Part shown: positions 42,498 to 51,751 of the stretch, piece after piece
Position numbering within the stretch: the stretch's first letter is position 1
Layout of the letters: every line of letters starts with the position of its first letter
Origin: Brevibacillus_C sp046036945
Lineage (GTDB): Bacteria; Bacillota; Bacilli; Brevibacillales; Brevibacillaceae
DNA length: 64,000 nt
Direction of reading: 5' to 3'
NCBI RefSeq assembly: GCF_046036945.1
Contig: NZ_JBJQOQ010000011.1
Span: 82,910 to 146,909 of the forward strand
Notes under the pieces: model-generated
What the model was told of the DNA's origin: nothing
What the model saw: only the letters and a program-made list of their open reading frames with translations
Databases searched by the model: none
Position numbers and translations under genes: made by a program

Positions 42498-44107
42498 CAC
42501 GGGAATTGGAATCAGATGCAAGCGGCAGCGGCTCCAGCAAGTGGCTCTCGCTGCTGGCGATCGTCCTGGGGACATTTGCCGCCGTACTTAACTCTAGTTT
42601 GTTGAATGTCGCTTTGCCAAAAATTACCACCGTACTTAACTCAACAACTGATGTCACACAGTGGATCCTGACGGGATACATGCTGGCATCGGCAGTCGCG
42701 ATTCCATTTAGCGGTTTTTTGGGAGACAAATTTGGCTATAAAACGATCTTTACGATTTCACTTGCCGGCTTTACAGTTGGTTCGCTCCTGTGCGGCATTG
42801 CCTGGAGTGACATCACGTTAATCTTTTTCCGCATCGTACAAGGGATCGGCGGCGGTTTGATCATGCCGCTCGGGATGACGATTATTTACAGCGTATTTCC
42901 GCGCAGCCAGATGGGGACGGCTCTAGGCATATGGGGGATTGCGGCCATGACTGCACCTGCTATCGGACCAACCCTGAGCGGTTTGATGGTAGAGCATCTG
43001 GGGTGGCGCAGCCTGTTTTTCCTGATGGTTCCGGTAGGTGGGCTCGCTGCGTTCATGGGAATGGTGCTGCTCAAAGAAACAGAGAAAAAAGCAGGCCAAT
43101 CACTAGATAAGTGGGGGGCGATCCTCAGCATCACCTGCTTCGGAACCCTGCTGCTTGCTTTGAGCAAAGGACAATCAGAGGGATGGACATCGTTTTACAT
43201 CGTCAGCCTGCTGTTTGTTGCGGCTTTTAGCCTGATTTTGTTGATTTGGGTGGAGCTTGGGCATAAGGACCCGATCCTTGACCTGCGGATTTTTGCCAAT
43301 TTGCGGTTTACCATAAGCTCCATTTCTTCAAGCTTGATCACAATGGGAATGATTGGCGGCACATACCTGATCCCCATTTATCTGCAAAGCATTCAGGGCT
43401 TGTCCGCCATTCAAACCGGCCTTTTGCTCTTGCCGCAATCGGTGGCGATGGCTCTGATGATGCCGATCAGCGGAAAGCTGTTCGATAAGTTTGGCGTCGT
43501 CCCGATTGGGCTGGTGGGCTTGTCTATAACCGCTGTGACTACATTTGCCTTGGGCAATCTGGCCGTGGATACGCCGAATAGCTGGTTGAACATGGTCTTG
43601 ACGATCAGGGGTATCGGCATCGGACTGTGTATGCAGCCGCTTGGTACGGTGGGAATGAACGCAGTGCCGCCGCATCAGGTAGGCAGGGCATCACCACTAT
43701 CTAATGTGACGAGGCAGGTTTTTAGCTCGATGGCGATTGCGATCTTCACCATGCTCATGAGCCAATTTTCCACGTATTATTCGGCAAAAATCAGCGAAAA
43801 CATCTCGATTACGAATGACACAGCGAATCAGGTGATGCAGCAGCTCAGCGCCCTTTACTCATCGCAGGGGCTGGACGCAGCATCGTCGCAAGCGATGGCG
43901 GCCAGCGCATTGGGTGGCATGATCGCCAAGGAGGCGACCGTCCGCGCGATAGGCGAGACGTTCATGGTATCCGCCATCCCGGTATTTCTGTGCATCCCGC
44001 TAACGCTGTTCTTTATTCAGCGAAGGGAAAGAAAAAAAACGCAGCCAGAGAGGGTAGCCAGCAAAGACAAGCGGAGCCAGGAAGAGCTGACGCCTGAGCT
44101 GGCCTAA
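42494..44107 (+). CDS. DHA2-family MFS drug exporter (EmrB/QacA-like, 14 TM)
   Basis: 537 residues with 14 predicted helices. Typical EmrB/QacA features: LNSSLLNVALPKI in TM1, GDKFGYKTIF after TM2, RIVQGIGGGLIMPLGMTI in TM4 and GPTLSGLMVEHLGWRSLFF in TM5. It should export lipophilic drugs or cations with H+ exchange and is the last gene of the tetR-hlyD-lipoprotein-MFS set, with a 4-base overlap to the lipoprotein gene. Confidence 0.9.
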   Translation: MTRELESDASGSGSSKWLSLLAIVLGTFAAVLNSSLLNVALPKITTVLNSTTDVTQWILTGYMLASAVAIPFSGFLGDKFGYKTIFTISLAGFTVGSLLCGIAWSDITLIFFRIVQGIGGGLIMPLGMTIIYSVFPRSQMGTALGIWGIAAMTAPAIGPTLSGLMVEHLGWRSLFFLMVPVGGLAAFMGMVLLKETEKKAGQSLDKWGAILSITCFGTLLLALSKGQSEGWTSFYIVSLLFVAAFSLILLIWVELGHKDPILDLRIFANLRFTISSISSSLITMGMIGGTYLIPIYLQSIQGLSAIQTGLLLLPQSVAMALMMPISGKLFDKFGVVPIGLVGLSITAVTTFALGNLAVDTPNSWLNMVLTIRGIGIGLCMQPLGTVGMNAVPPHQVGRASPLSNVTRQVFSSMAIAIFTMLMSQFSTYYSAKISENISITNDTANQVMQQLSALYSSQGLDAASSQAMAASALGGMIAKEATVRAIGETFMVSAIPVFLCIPLTLFFIQRRERKKTQPERVASKDKRSQEELTPELA

Positions 44108-44210
44108 ACGTTAACGCTTGCCGGGCTGCCCATCTTCACCCATCAAGGAGCAATGGGCGGCGTCGGCCTCATGAAATCGTATAAAATGGACAAGAAATTA
44201 TTTATACGCA

Positions 44211-44447
44211 ATGACATTCAAATCGCTGGTGACCAGTTTGAAGAGCTATAAGCAGCTTTTCAACCATAAGGATCTTGTCCATGTGCTGGAGAAATTGAAC
44301 GCCATCGCACATGACGGCGGGACTTCGATCCCGGAAGGTAAGTTTGTTGTCGATTTATCGTTGAATCAGGGCAATGAATCGTTGCCTCGCCTGTGTCACT
44401 CCTTCCACCGCCGTCGAAGTAGATATGGATGCCGATTCGTCCCTTAG
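44211..44447 (+). CDS. Short unassigned reading frame
   Basis: 78 codons beginning MTFKSLVTSLKSYKQLFNH. The first 55 residues look protein-like (LVHVLEKLNAIAHDGGTSI); the C-terminal 20 residues are arginine-rich and look like out-of-frame read-through. No ribosome site is evident. It may be another gene fragment in the decayed stretch 44108-44745. I do not recognise it. Confidence 0.25.
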   Translation: MTFKSLVTSLKSYKQLFNHKDLVHVLEKLNAIAHDGGTSIPEGKFVVDLSLNQGNESLPRLCHSFHRRRSRYGCRFVP

Positions 44448-44456
44448 CTTGCACGG

Positions 44457-44708
44457 ATGTTTTGGAAGCAGTTGTATACGCAAGGCAAATATATGGAAAA
44501 CTTGCTGAATAAGTTTTCAAACGAAGACAGATCCCTAGCCCAGATTCTCATTTACGAAATTGGGATTACCAGTGTGATTTGGTTCATCCTCAACTTCGAA
44601 AAGTTACAAGAAGAAGTCATTTCGGAAAAAATGCCATTTGAAAACCTCGAGGAAGGAATTGCTGATTTTGTTATATACGGTTTGCTTGGGGAAAAACAAC
44701 ATCGCTGA
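44457..44708 (+). pseudogene. C-terminal remnant of a TetR-family regulator upstream of the P450
   Basis: 83 codons: YMENLLNKFSNEDRSLAQIL, IYEIGITSVIWFILNFEKLQ and EGIADFVIYGLLGEKQ, resembling the ligand-binding helices at the end of TetR regulators. No DNA-binding helix-turn-helix is found upstream in any frame, so the protein cannot bind DNA. In Bacillus the CYP102 genes are preceded by a TetR repressor (Bm3R1/FatR), so this is probably what is left of it. The assignment rests on helix pattern and position. Confidence 0.55.
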
Positions 44709-44745
44709 AACACTTACAAAAATATGGTAAAAAGGAGTTTTCTTT

Positions 44746-47700
44746 ATGGAAAAATTCATGCCGATCCCCCAACCGAAAACATATGGCGTACTTGGGAATT
44801 TACCCTTAATCGATAAGGATTCACCGACTTTGTCTTTCTGTAAAATCGCTGACGAGTACGGTCCAATTTTTCGCTTCGAGGCACTTGGAAGATCTGTGCT
44901 GATCGTCTCGGGCCCTGACTTGGTGGCTGATGTATGTGATGAGTCACGTTTTGACAAGGCTATTGGTCACTTGCTTAAAGTTCGTGATTTTGCCGGAGAT
45001 GGACTATTCACAAGTCTTACGGAAGAACCGAATTGGCATAAGGCGCATAACATCCTGATGCCTTCCTTCAGCCAGCAAGCGATGAAGGGGTATCATGACA
45101 TGATGGTGGACATCGCTTTGCAGCTTGTTCAAAAATGGGCCCGATTGAATCCGGACGAAAGTATCAACGTTCCAGACGACATGACACGGCTCACTTTGGA
45201 CACCATTGGCTTGTGTGGATTTACCTATCGTTTCAACAGTTACTACAGGGAAACGCCAAATCCTTTTATTGTCAGTATGGTTCGCGCTCTGGATGAAGCC
45301 ATGCATTATCGCAATCGGCTGCCGATCCAAAACAAGCTGATGGTCAAAACAAAACGTCAGTACGAGCGCGATATTCAATCGATGTTCTCCCTGGTGGATA
45401 AAATCATCGCAGAGCGCAAAGCGAGTGGCGATCATGGGGAAACGGATTTGCTGGCTCGAATGCTGAGCGCCAAAGATCCTGAAACCGGGGAGCCATTGGA
45501 TGATGAAAATATTCGTTATCAAATCATTACCTTCCTCATCGCAGGACATGAGACCACGAGCGGTTTATTATCCTTTGCCACTTACTTTTTGTTAAAGAAC
45601 CCGGACGTATTAAAAAAGGCTTACGAAGAAGTGGACCGGGTATTGACAGATTCTGTTCCCACCTATGAACAAGTCCTGCAGCTGAAATACGTCCGCATGA
45701 TTCTGCAAGAATCCTTGCGTTTATGGCCGACCGCTCCTCAATTCGGTCTTTTTGCGAAGGAAGACACCCTGATTGGAGGACAATATCCAATTAAAAAAGG
45801 GGAAAGCGTTTCCGTGATTTTGCCTCAGCTTCATCGGGATAAAGGAGCATGGGGGGAAGATGCAGAACAATTCCGTCCGGAACGGTTCGAAGACCCTGCC
45901 AAAGTTCCAAACCATGCGTATAAACCCTTTGGGAATGGACAACGGGCTTGTATCGGGATGCAATTCGCCCTTCACGAAGCGACTTTGGTCCTTGGGATGA
46001 TTCTTCAACACTTTCAATTGATTGACCATAGGAACTATCAGTTGAAAGTCAAACAAACCCTGACGCTGAAACCCGATGATTTTACCATGCGTGTTCAACT
46101 GCGGGAGAAGAAGGTGCCCAATCCCATCGCGATCAAACCTGAAGAGAACGTTGCCAATGCTCCTGCTCAGGAAAATCAATCGCGGAAGGTTTCCGTCATG
46201 GGCGTGAACAACAGGCCGCTGCTGGTTCTTTACGGGTCCAATATGGGCACGGCGGAGCGGATTGCGAAAGAATTGGCGGACATCGCCCGCCTGCACGGGA
46301 TTCGCAGTGAAGCAGCTCCGCTGAATGATCGGTTAGGCCACTTGCCAAAAGAAGGCGCCCTCTTAGTCATCACTTCTTCTTATAACGGAAAACCGCCAAG
46401 CAATGCACGTCAGTTCGTTCAGTGGCTGGAACAGGTTGAACCGGGGGAACTTGCGGGAGTTACCTATGCCGTATTTGGCTGCGGAGATCACAACTGGGCG
46501 TCCACGTATCAAGAGGTACCGCGTTACATCGACGAGATGCTCGCCGAAAAAGGAGCGACGAGGTTTTCGCTACGCGGAGAAGCTGATGCGAGCGGAGACT
46601 TCGAAAAGCAGCTGGATGCCTGGAAAAGTCAAATGTGGGCAGATGCGATGAAGACATTCGACTTGCAGTTGAACGAAAATGCGGAGAAGGAACGGAGTAC
46701 ACTGAACATCCAGTTTGTCAGCGGCTTTGCAGATACTCCTCTCGCTGAGTCGTACGAAGCCGTACGCGCCACGGTGGCGGAAAACCGTGAACTTCAGAAG
46801 TCAGGCAGCGAGCAAAGCACAAGGCATATCGAGATCGAGCTGCCCGAGGGGGTTGCGTATCAGGAGGGCGATCACCTTGGAGTCTTCCCGAGGAACAGCA
46901 AAGAGAATGTCGACCGCATTCTGCAGCGATTTGGTTTGAGCGGGAACGATCAAGTAATCTTGACCGCAAGCGGAGTCAGTGCCTCCCACCTGCGTTTGGG
47001 TCGGCCAGTCTCTCTCGTCGACCTTCTGAGCCACAGCGTAGAAGTGCAGGAGGCTGCGACTCGCGCCCAAATCCGTGAAGTGGCCGCTTACACAGCTTGT
47101 CCTCCGCATAAGCGAGAATTGGAAGCTTTGCTGGGGGAGGGAATCTACGAAGAACAGATATTGAAAAGACGGGTTACGATGCTTGACCTCGTCGAAAAAT
47201 ACGAAGCATGCGAAATACCGTTTGAGAAGTTTTTGGAGCTTTTGCCCCCGCTAAAACCGAGAACCTATTCGATTTCAAGTTCCCCGCGGATGAATGCCGA
47301 ACGCGCCAGCATAACGGTAGGAGTGGTCCGCAGCCCTGCCTGGAGCGGGCGAGGGGAATATCGCGGAGTTGCGTCCCATTACTTGGCCCAACGCAAGCCG
47401 GGTGAAGATCTTGTCATGTTTGTCCGTACACCCGAATCTGGATTCCAACTCCCGGAAGACCCGCAGACACCGATTATCATGGTAGGTCCGGGAACCGGGG
47501 TAGCGCCTTTCCGCGGTTTCCTGCAGGCTCGTGCGATGATGAAGCAGGAAGGAAAATCTCTTGGTGAAGCACATCTGTACTTCGGCTGCAGGAATGACGT
47601 GGATTTTATCTACCGTGAAGAACTGGAACAATATCAAAGAGACGGAGTGGTTGCGCTTCATACGGCATTTTCCCGCAAGGAAGGCGCACCGAAAACATAC

Positions 47701-47928
47701 GTACAACATTTGATGGCTCAGAATGCAGCAGACATCATCCGCATTCTTGACCAAGGAGGAAGGCTTTACGTATGTGGAGACGGCAGTAAAATGGCTCCGG
47801 ATGTAGAAAGCGAGCTGCGGAAAGCTTATCAGTCTGTACATGGGGTTGACGAACAGGAAGCTGAAAACTGGCTGGAATCCCTTCAGGCAAAAGGAAGCTA
47901 TGTGAAGGATGTTTGGGCGGGGATATGA
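44746..47928 (+). CDS. CYP102-type self-sufficient cytochrome P450:NADPH-P450 reductase
   Basis: 1060 residues, the P450 BM3 length. The heme domain has the I-helix AGHETTS (266-272, Thr270 at the BM3 Thr268 position), the ExxR helix and the heme-ligand Cys402 in FGNGQRACIG. The reductase has FMN motif YGSNMGTAE (about 494-502), FAD motif RTYSISSSP, NADPH motif GPGTGVAPFRGF and the family C-terminus DVWAGI. The BM3 Phe87 equivalent is kept (Phe88 in DGLFTS), and so is Arg47 (Arg49), but Tyr51 is replaced by Ile53. These enzymes hydroxylate medium- and long-chain fatty acids near the omega end. AAAAAGGAG precedes the ATG. The adjacent repressor is only a remnant. Confidence 0.95.
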   Translation: MEKFMPIPQPKTYGVLGNLPLIDKDSPTLSFCKIADEYGPIFRFEALGRSVLIVSGPDLVADVCDESRFDKAIGHLLKVRDFAGDGLFTSLTEEPNWHKAHNILMPSFSQQAMKGYHDMMVDIALQLVQKWARLNPDESINVPDDMTRLTLDTIGLCGFTYRFNSYYRETPNPFIVSMVRALDEAMHYRNRLPIQNKLMVKTKRQYERDIQSMFSLVDKIIAERKASGDHGETDLLARMLSAKDPETGEPLDDENIRYQIITFLIAGHETTSGLLSFATYFLLKNPDVLKKAYEEVDRVLTDSVPTYEQVLQLKYVRMILQESLRLWPTAPQFGLFAKEDTLIGGQYPIKKGESVSVILPQLHRDKGAWGEDAEQFRPERFEDPAKVPNHAYKPFGNGQRACIGMQFALHEATLVLGMILQHFQLIDHRNYQLKVKQTLTLKPDDFTMRVQLREKKVPNPIAIKPEENVANAPAQENQSRKVSVMGVNNRPLLVLYGSNMGTAERIAKELADIARLHGIRSEAAPLNDRLGHLPKEGALLVITSSYNGKPPSNARQFVQWLEQVEPGELAGVTYAVFGCGDHNWASTYQEVPRYIDEMLAEKGATRFSLRGEADASGDFEKQLDAWKSQMWADAMKTFDLQLNENAEKERSTLNIQFVSGFADTPLAESYEAVRATVAENRELQKSGSEQSTRHIEIELPEGVAYQEGDHLGVFPRNSKENVDRILQRFGLSGNDQVILTASGVSASHLRLGRPVSLVDLLSHSVEVQEAATRAQIREVAAYTACPPHKRELEALLGEGIYEEQILKRRVTMLDLVEKYEACEIPFEKFLELLPPLKPRTYSISSSPRMNAERASITVGVVRSPAWSGRGEYRGVASHYLAQRKPGEDLVMFVRTPESGFQLPEDPQTPIIMVGPGTGVAPFRGFLQARAMMKQEGKSLGEAHLYFGCRNDVDFIYREELEQYQRDGVVALHTAFSRKEGAPKTYVQHLMAQNAADIIRILDQGGRLYVCGDGSKMAPDVESELRKAYQSVHGVDEQEAENWLESLQAKGSYVKDVWAGI

Positions 47929-47953
47929 AATACGGTTTCAGGCAAATGAGCAG

Positions 47954-48003
47954 CAGCGGCGGTTAAAGACTTTAAAAGAAAGTCTTTAACCGCCGCTGTT
48001 TTT
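47954..48003 (+). terminator. Very strong terminator after the P450 gene
   Basis: A 20-bp perfect stem (47954-47973 with 47979-47998, starting CAGCGGCGG) and a short A-rich loop, followed by TTTTTT. Confidence 0.9.
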
Positions 48004-48069
48004 TACCCATCTTTTCACACGGATAGCATACCTCCTGAAAACGAACATTAGTTTAAGGAGGTAGGGTCT

Positions 48070-48702
48070 ATGAACGCCAATTTGTTAAAAATAACAAAGT
48101 TGTTACTCACGATCCTCATCGCTGGGGGATTGTCTGCTTGCAATGACGATAATAGACCACGGACAAAAGGATACGATGGGAGTAGAACCCCTGGAGCTGA
48201 CCATGTCGCTCCACTTCGCATCAATCAAGCAGCAGATACTCCTGAATGGAAAAAGACGGCTGATTCGATTATCGCAGACGGGTTGCGTTATTGGGGAAAA
48301 CCGTATGTTTATGGTACACCAAGGTTTGAGGATAAAGCATTCGACTGTTCTTCTTACGTACAATATCTTTACGCAAGACACGGTATCCCATTAGGTTATC
48401 ATGCGAGAGAGCAGGCAGTACAAGGTGTAGAGGTACCGTTCATAAATATGCGCAAAGGCGACATCATGTTCTTTTCTGATGAAGATTTTCCCAACGAGAC
48501 TGGATTAAACAAGGTAAGACATGTGGGAATCTATATGGGTGACGGACAAATCCTTCATACATATGAACCGGGTACCGGGGTCATTATAAGCAATATTCAC
48601 AAGGACGAAAAAGAGGGAGAGTATTGGTACGAGCATTTCCTGTTCGCCAGAAGAGTCATTCCAGATAAACCAGATAGAACTCCGGCAAAATCCTCGTCCT
48701 AG
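48070..48702 (+). CDS. NlpC/P60-family lipoprotein (peptidoglycan endopeptidase)
   Basis: 210 residues. Signal peptide and lipobox GGLSAC (Cys24) indicate a lipid anchor. The NlpC/P60 domain spans about 60-205: the nucleophile Cys93 in AFDCSSYVQYL, the base His151 in VRHVGIYMGDGQ and the third polar residue His163 in LHTYEPG. Such enzymes cleave D-gamma-Glu-diaminopimelate peptide links in the wall. AAGGAGG precedes the ATG. The gene stands alone, after the P450 terminator. Confidence 0.9.
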   Translation: MNANLLKITKLLLTILIAGGLSACNDDNRPRTKGYDGSRTPGADHVAPLRINQAADTPEWKKTADSIIADGLRYWGKPYVYGTPRFEDKAFDCSSYVQYLYARHGIPLGYHAREQAVQGVEVPFINMRKGDIMFFSDEDFPNETGLNKVRHVGIYMGDGQILHTYEPGTGVIISNIHKDEKEGEYWYEHFLFARRVIPDKPDRTPAKSSS

Positions 48703-48753
48703 CCCAGTGCTTAGAAAAAATCAGGGCGAATCAGCCTCCTCCTGTCGTTTGAA

Positions 48754-50076
48754 TTATAAAGATTTGGTCGGGTCGGCAACATAATCGTTCGGACGTTCGG
48801 GTGACAAGTATTCGTCCCCGGGCATAAGTCTCCATCCCTTGTTCAGCACAAAGCGAAGCCAGGAACCCGCCAACCAGGAAGTAGCTAGTGACAGCATCAC
48901 AAGCACGGCAAAAAACTCCTGGTTCACAATCCCAACACTATAGGCGATGGTGGACAGGACGATCCCCGGCCCTCCTCGGGCGTTCATAGCGAGGGCGAAA
49001 TTCATGCTCGACAAACGATCCAGGCGTATCATCCGGGAAGTCGCATAAACGATGATCGCTTGGGCGGCGGTTGCAAACGCAAGATACTTGACGAAAAAGA
49101 ACACATCGAATTGATGGGCGAGATCCAATTGAAGACCGACGGTGGCAAAATAGACGGGGATGAACCAGGAATACGACATATGACCGACACTATGCTCAAT
49201 TCGCTGCAAAAGCTTTTGGGGCAAGGACCATTTGACCGCAATCCCCGCCAGCAAGGCCCCAAAAATGGTGTCCACGCCAAGATAGCCAGCGGCGGCGACG
49301 GTGCCGAACAAGATCAGCAAAACGAATCCCAGCGGGGAGGAGCGGAACAGGACGTTCGTTTTCAAAGACGTTGTCCGTTTCAACAGAAAAGTAGCCGCCA
49401 GCAGGAAACCGACAATAAAAGCTGCCGTGACCGCCAAGCTTTGGGAAATGGTTCCGACAGTGGCCTCACCCCCTTGGCCGGCAACGGAGGTGGCGATGCC
49501 CAAAGCGGCCCACAGCAGGACGTCATGGATTCCGGCAATGACCACAATCAGCTTTGCAAAGCGCGAATGCATAATTCCAAGATCATGGAATATTTTCGAT
49601 ATGACTGGAATCGAGGTTACCGCAATGGAGATGGCGACGACGATTTTGAAAGCAAATAAGTTGTTGGCCGGTCCCAGGTAGGCAGTAACCGGAAACACCG
49701 ACGTCGATATCCAGCCGATGGCAAATGGAAGAACGGTGGAGCCGACGACGATTGCGGCTACGATTTTGAGGTCGTGATTGTTGAACTGCGTCTGAAACTT
49801 TAATCCAGAAGTAAACAAGAGCATCATTAATCCGATTTGACAGACGAGTCCGAACAGTTTGTCCTCAGCCGAAAACCCTAAGAACAGCCAATTGAACCTA
49901 TCGAAAAAAACACTTCCCAGAAAGGTAGGGCCAAGCACCAGTCCGGCAGCCACTTCCCCGATTACCCGGGGGATCGCCAGGCGTTCGGCGACATACCCGA
50001 GAAAGTTGGCCGTAGCCAGTAGGCAAGCCATCGCCAACAAAAAATGCGTAAGCTCGCTGCCGTTTAATGTAAACAT
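48754..50076 (-). CDS. CPA2-family cation:proton antiporter (Kef/NapA-like)
   Basis: 440 residues, about twelve TM helices. RLAIPRVIGEVAAGLVLGPTFLG near the start is the Kef/NapA signature, with further family motifs in IGLMMLLFTSGLKFQ and the intramembrane acidic region. No C-terminal TrkA-N domain is present. It exchanges Na+ or K+ for H+ across the membrane. ATG at 50076 has GGAGG 7-8 bases upstream. It is monocistronic. Confidence 0.87.
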   Translation of the reverse strand: MFTLNGSELTHFLLAMACLLATANFLGYVAERLAIPRVIGEVAAGLVLGPTFLGSVFFDRFNWLFLGFSAEDKLFGLVCQIGLMMLLFTSGLKFQTQFNNHDLKIVAAIVVGSTVLPFAIGWISTSVFPVTAYLGPANNLFAFKIVVAISIAVTSIPVISKIFHDLGIMHSRFAKLIVVIAGIHDVLLWAALGIATSVAGQGGEATVGTISQSLAVTAAFIVGFLLAATFLLKRTTSLKTNVLFRSSPLGFVLLILFGTVAAAGYLGVDTIFGALLAGIAVKWSLPQKLLQRIEHSVGHMSYSWFIPVYFATVGLQLDLAHQFDVFFFVKYLAFATAAQAIIVYATSRMIRLDRLSSMNFALAMNARGGPGIVLSTIAYSVGIVNQEFFAVLVMLSLATSWLAGSWLRFVLNKGWRLMPGDEYLSPERPNDYVADPTKSL

Positions 50077-50385
50077 TGATCAGCCTCCGTTCGGGCATCG
50101 GTTGCTCCAAACATGCGAGTCAACCCGGTGTCATACGACTGCCCAGACAGTTATCCTGTATATTATGTAGCACTTGCCGGGAGTGAGTAGTTAGGAGTTC
50201 AGGAGCCGGGAAAACGGGGGATGGCCTAGGGCAAGACAAGGAAAGAACAGAAAAAATAAACAGCTGCCCTGCGGCATTTAACCGTTTCTTTTTGATCCCA
50301 TGAAGCATTCACTGGGGTAAGTCACATGGTTCCATCACTTCTCCTGTTGTTGCCCATCGGATCAAATGCTGAAGAGGTGGTCGTG

Positions 50386-51009
50386 ATGTCGCTGCAAAAA
50401 CTGCTTCAAATTGTGGTAGGGGAGTTTGAAATCGGCAAAGACAACCGTTTATTATATCGCGATATTGCCCAAATTCTTCAGCAAACGGGATTTTCGGATC
50501 TGACTTGTATTCGAGCCGACGAAGGTATTGGAGAGAAGAATGATTTGCGAGTCCTTTCTTTTGAGTCCATCCAGTTAAATAATTTACCCATTGCCATTGA
50601 GACGGTTGAAGAGGAGGAACGTATTGAACAACCAATACCCGAATTAAGCCACATGATCCCTCACGGAAAAATGATTACAACACCAGTCTATCGATTGTTT
50701 GCAAATGAGTTGACTTTACATGATGATGAATATGTCATGCTTAAGATATACACCCAAGCGAAAGGGAAATGGTTTGGACGCAAGGTACACGACGACATTC
50801 TAGAAGTTTTCCGGGAAAATCATCTGATCTGGTCAACGGTCATACACGGAATGGATAAACCGTTCTCCTTCTTTTCTTCCCAGAGGCCTGTTGTCATCGA
50901 ATCTATTGGTACAGCGGGAATAGTGAAAAAAATGATCCCCGAGCTGCAAAAACTGATCAAAGAAGGCTTGGTGATAGCCATTCCAATTGAGGTCATTCTC
51001 AATCGATAA
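50386..51009 (+). CDS. Tandem DUF190 (PII-like) protein
   Basis: About 207 residues with two DUF190-like repeats: LQKLLQIVVGEFEIGKDNRLLYRDIAQILQQTGFSDLTCIRADEGIG near the start and VMLKIYTQAKGKWFGRKVHDDILEVFRENHLIWSTVIHGMDK in the second half, each with the PII-like strand/helix order and an IPIAIETVEEEERI-type strand. DUF190 genes commonly sit beside crcB fluoride channels, as here. ATG at 50386 has GAGGTGG 5 bases upstream; the ATG at 50326 would add a leader with no ribosome site. It may bind a nucleotide or sense fluoride status, which is inferred from context. Confidence 0.82.
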   Translation: MSLQKLLQIVVGEFEIGKDNRLLYRDIAQILQQTGFSDLTCIRADEGIGEKNDLRVLSFESIQLNNLPIAIETVEEEERIEQPIPELSHMIPHGKMITTPVYRLFANELTLHDDEYVMLKIYTQAKGKWFGRKVHDDILEVFRENHLIWSTVIHGMDKPFSFFSSQRPVVIESIGTAGIVKKMIPELQKLIKEGLVIAIPIEVILNR

Positions 51010-51058
51010 ACAAAGGGAATAAAGCTACGGAAGAGTTGCCTTCATCATAAAAAAATAA

Positions 51059-51104
51059 GGCGATGGAGTTCGCCATAAACGCCTAATGGCTAATGACTCC
51101 TACC
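51059..51104 (+). promoter_or_regulatory. Fluoride riboswitch (crcB motif)
   Basis: GGCGATGGAGTTCGCCATAA followed by ACGCCTAATGGCTAATGACTCCTACC carries the conserved fluoride-aptamer elements: GATGG, TTCGCC, ATAA, a GCC/GGC stem and TAATGACTCCTAC that pairs back to GATGGAGT. It should bind fluoride-Mg2+. Unusually, no expression platform or ribosome site follows; the crcB-like frame begins inside the aptamer. Confidence 0.85.
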
Positions 51105-51400
51105 AGCTACATCAACGCTTCGCATCCTCAATGCCATATGGCACACTGTTCGTAAATATCTTTGGGACATTTTTGCTTGGCTTCCTGGCAGGACTGCGCC
51201 CCTCAGAAGTGTGTATTTTATTTTTTGGTACAGGATTTATCGGATCCTTTACGACATTTTCCACTTTCAAATGGGAGCTCATTCAATTAGGAAAATGGAA
51301 AGAGTGGAACACCTTTGTTCCGTATCTGTTCATAAGCTATATTTTGGGAATTCTACTTGCTTTACTGGGATTCACAGCAGGAGCTTATTTGAAGAGGTGA
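51086..51400 (+). pseudogene. crcB: N-terminally truncated fluoride channel CrcB
   Basis: 104 codons. The core matches CrcB: MPYGTLFVNIFGTFLLGFLAG and FGTGFIGSFTTFSTFKWE, including the conserved GTLxVNxxG and GxxGxFTTFS signatures, then two further helices. The usual first TM helix (GGxxGAxxRY) is absent. The ATG at 51086 lies inside the fluoride aptamer with no ribosome site, and the ATG at 51130 has none either. A deletion that joined the aptamer to codon about 25 of crcB is the simplest reading. It is probably non-functional, unless a second half-channel or another crcB exists elsewhere. Confidence 0.75.
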
Positions 51401-51435
51401 AAAAACGAGTCCCAAGTATTTTGCATTCTGATTCA

Positions 51436-51472
51436 AACCCACCGTGTAAGGATTGGTCCTTTACGGTGGGTT
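51436..51472. terminator. Bidirectional terminator between crcB and the glycine-zipper gene
   Basis: AACCCACCGT (51436-51445) pairs with ACGGTGGGTT (51463-51472), and inner GTAAGG/CCTTTAC extend the stem. Confidence 0.75.
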
Positions 51473-51499
51473 CGCTTTGATGATGTCTATCGTAAACTG

Positions 51500-51751
51500 C
51501 TATGGCTGTTTATTCTGTTCAGTTCGGTTCTCGGAGCCTTCGTTGTCGAAACGATCCCCTACCTGGTTGCCTACCGCTCCGCCAATGACAGCACCTGCGA
51601 CGGTACCGAGCGGCCCAAAAATAGAACCTGCGGCAGCACCAACACCAGCACCGCCCAAGGTTCCTGCAGCCTCGCCAGCGTTGCCGCCTAATGCGTTGGT
51701 GATATTACGGCCACCGGTACCTTGCCGATTGCCATTGTTGTTTTCAGCCAT
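51500..51751 (-). CDS. Glycine-zipper small protein
   Basis: About 83 residues. A hydrophilic Asn/Gly/Gln-rich N-terminus (MAENNNGNRQGTGGRN) is followed by a glycine-zipper segment GGAGVGAAAGSIFGPLGTVAGAVIGGAVGNQVGDRF and an acidic, polar tail. Glycine zippers insert into or associate with membranes. No signal peptide is present. ATG at 51751 has GGGAG 8 bases upstream. Similar small Bacillales proteins have been linked to the spore or cell surface; function is not established. Confidence 0.72.
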   Translation of the reverse strand: MAENNNGNRQGTGGRNITNALGGNAGEAAGTLGGAGVGAAAGSIFGPLGTVAGAVIGGAVGNQVGDRFDNEGSENRTEQNKQP

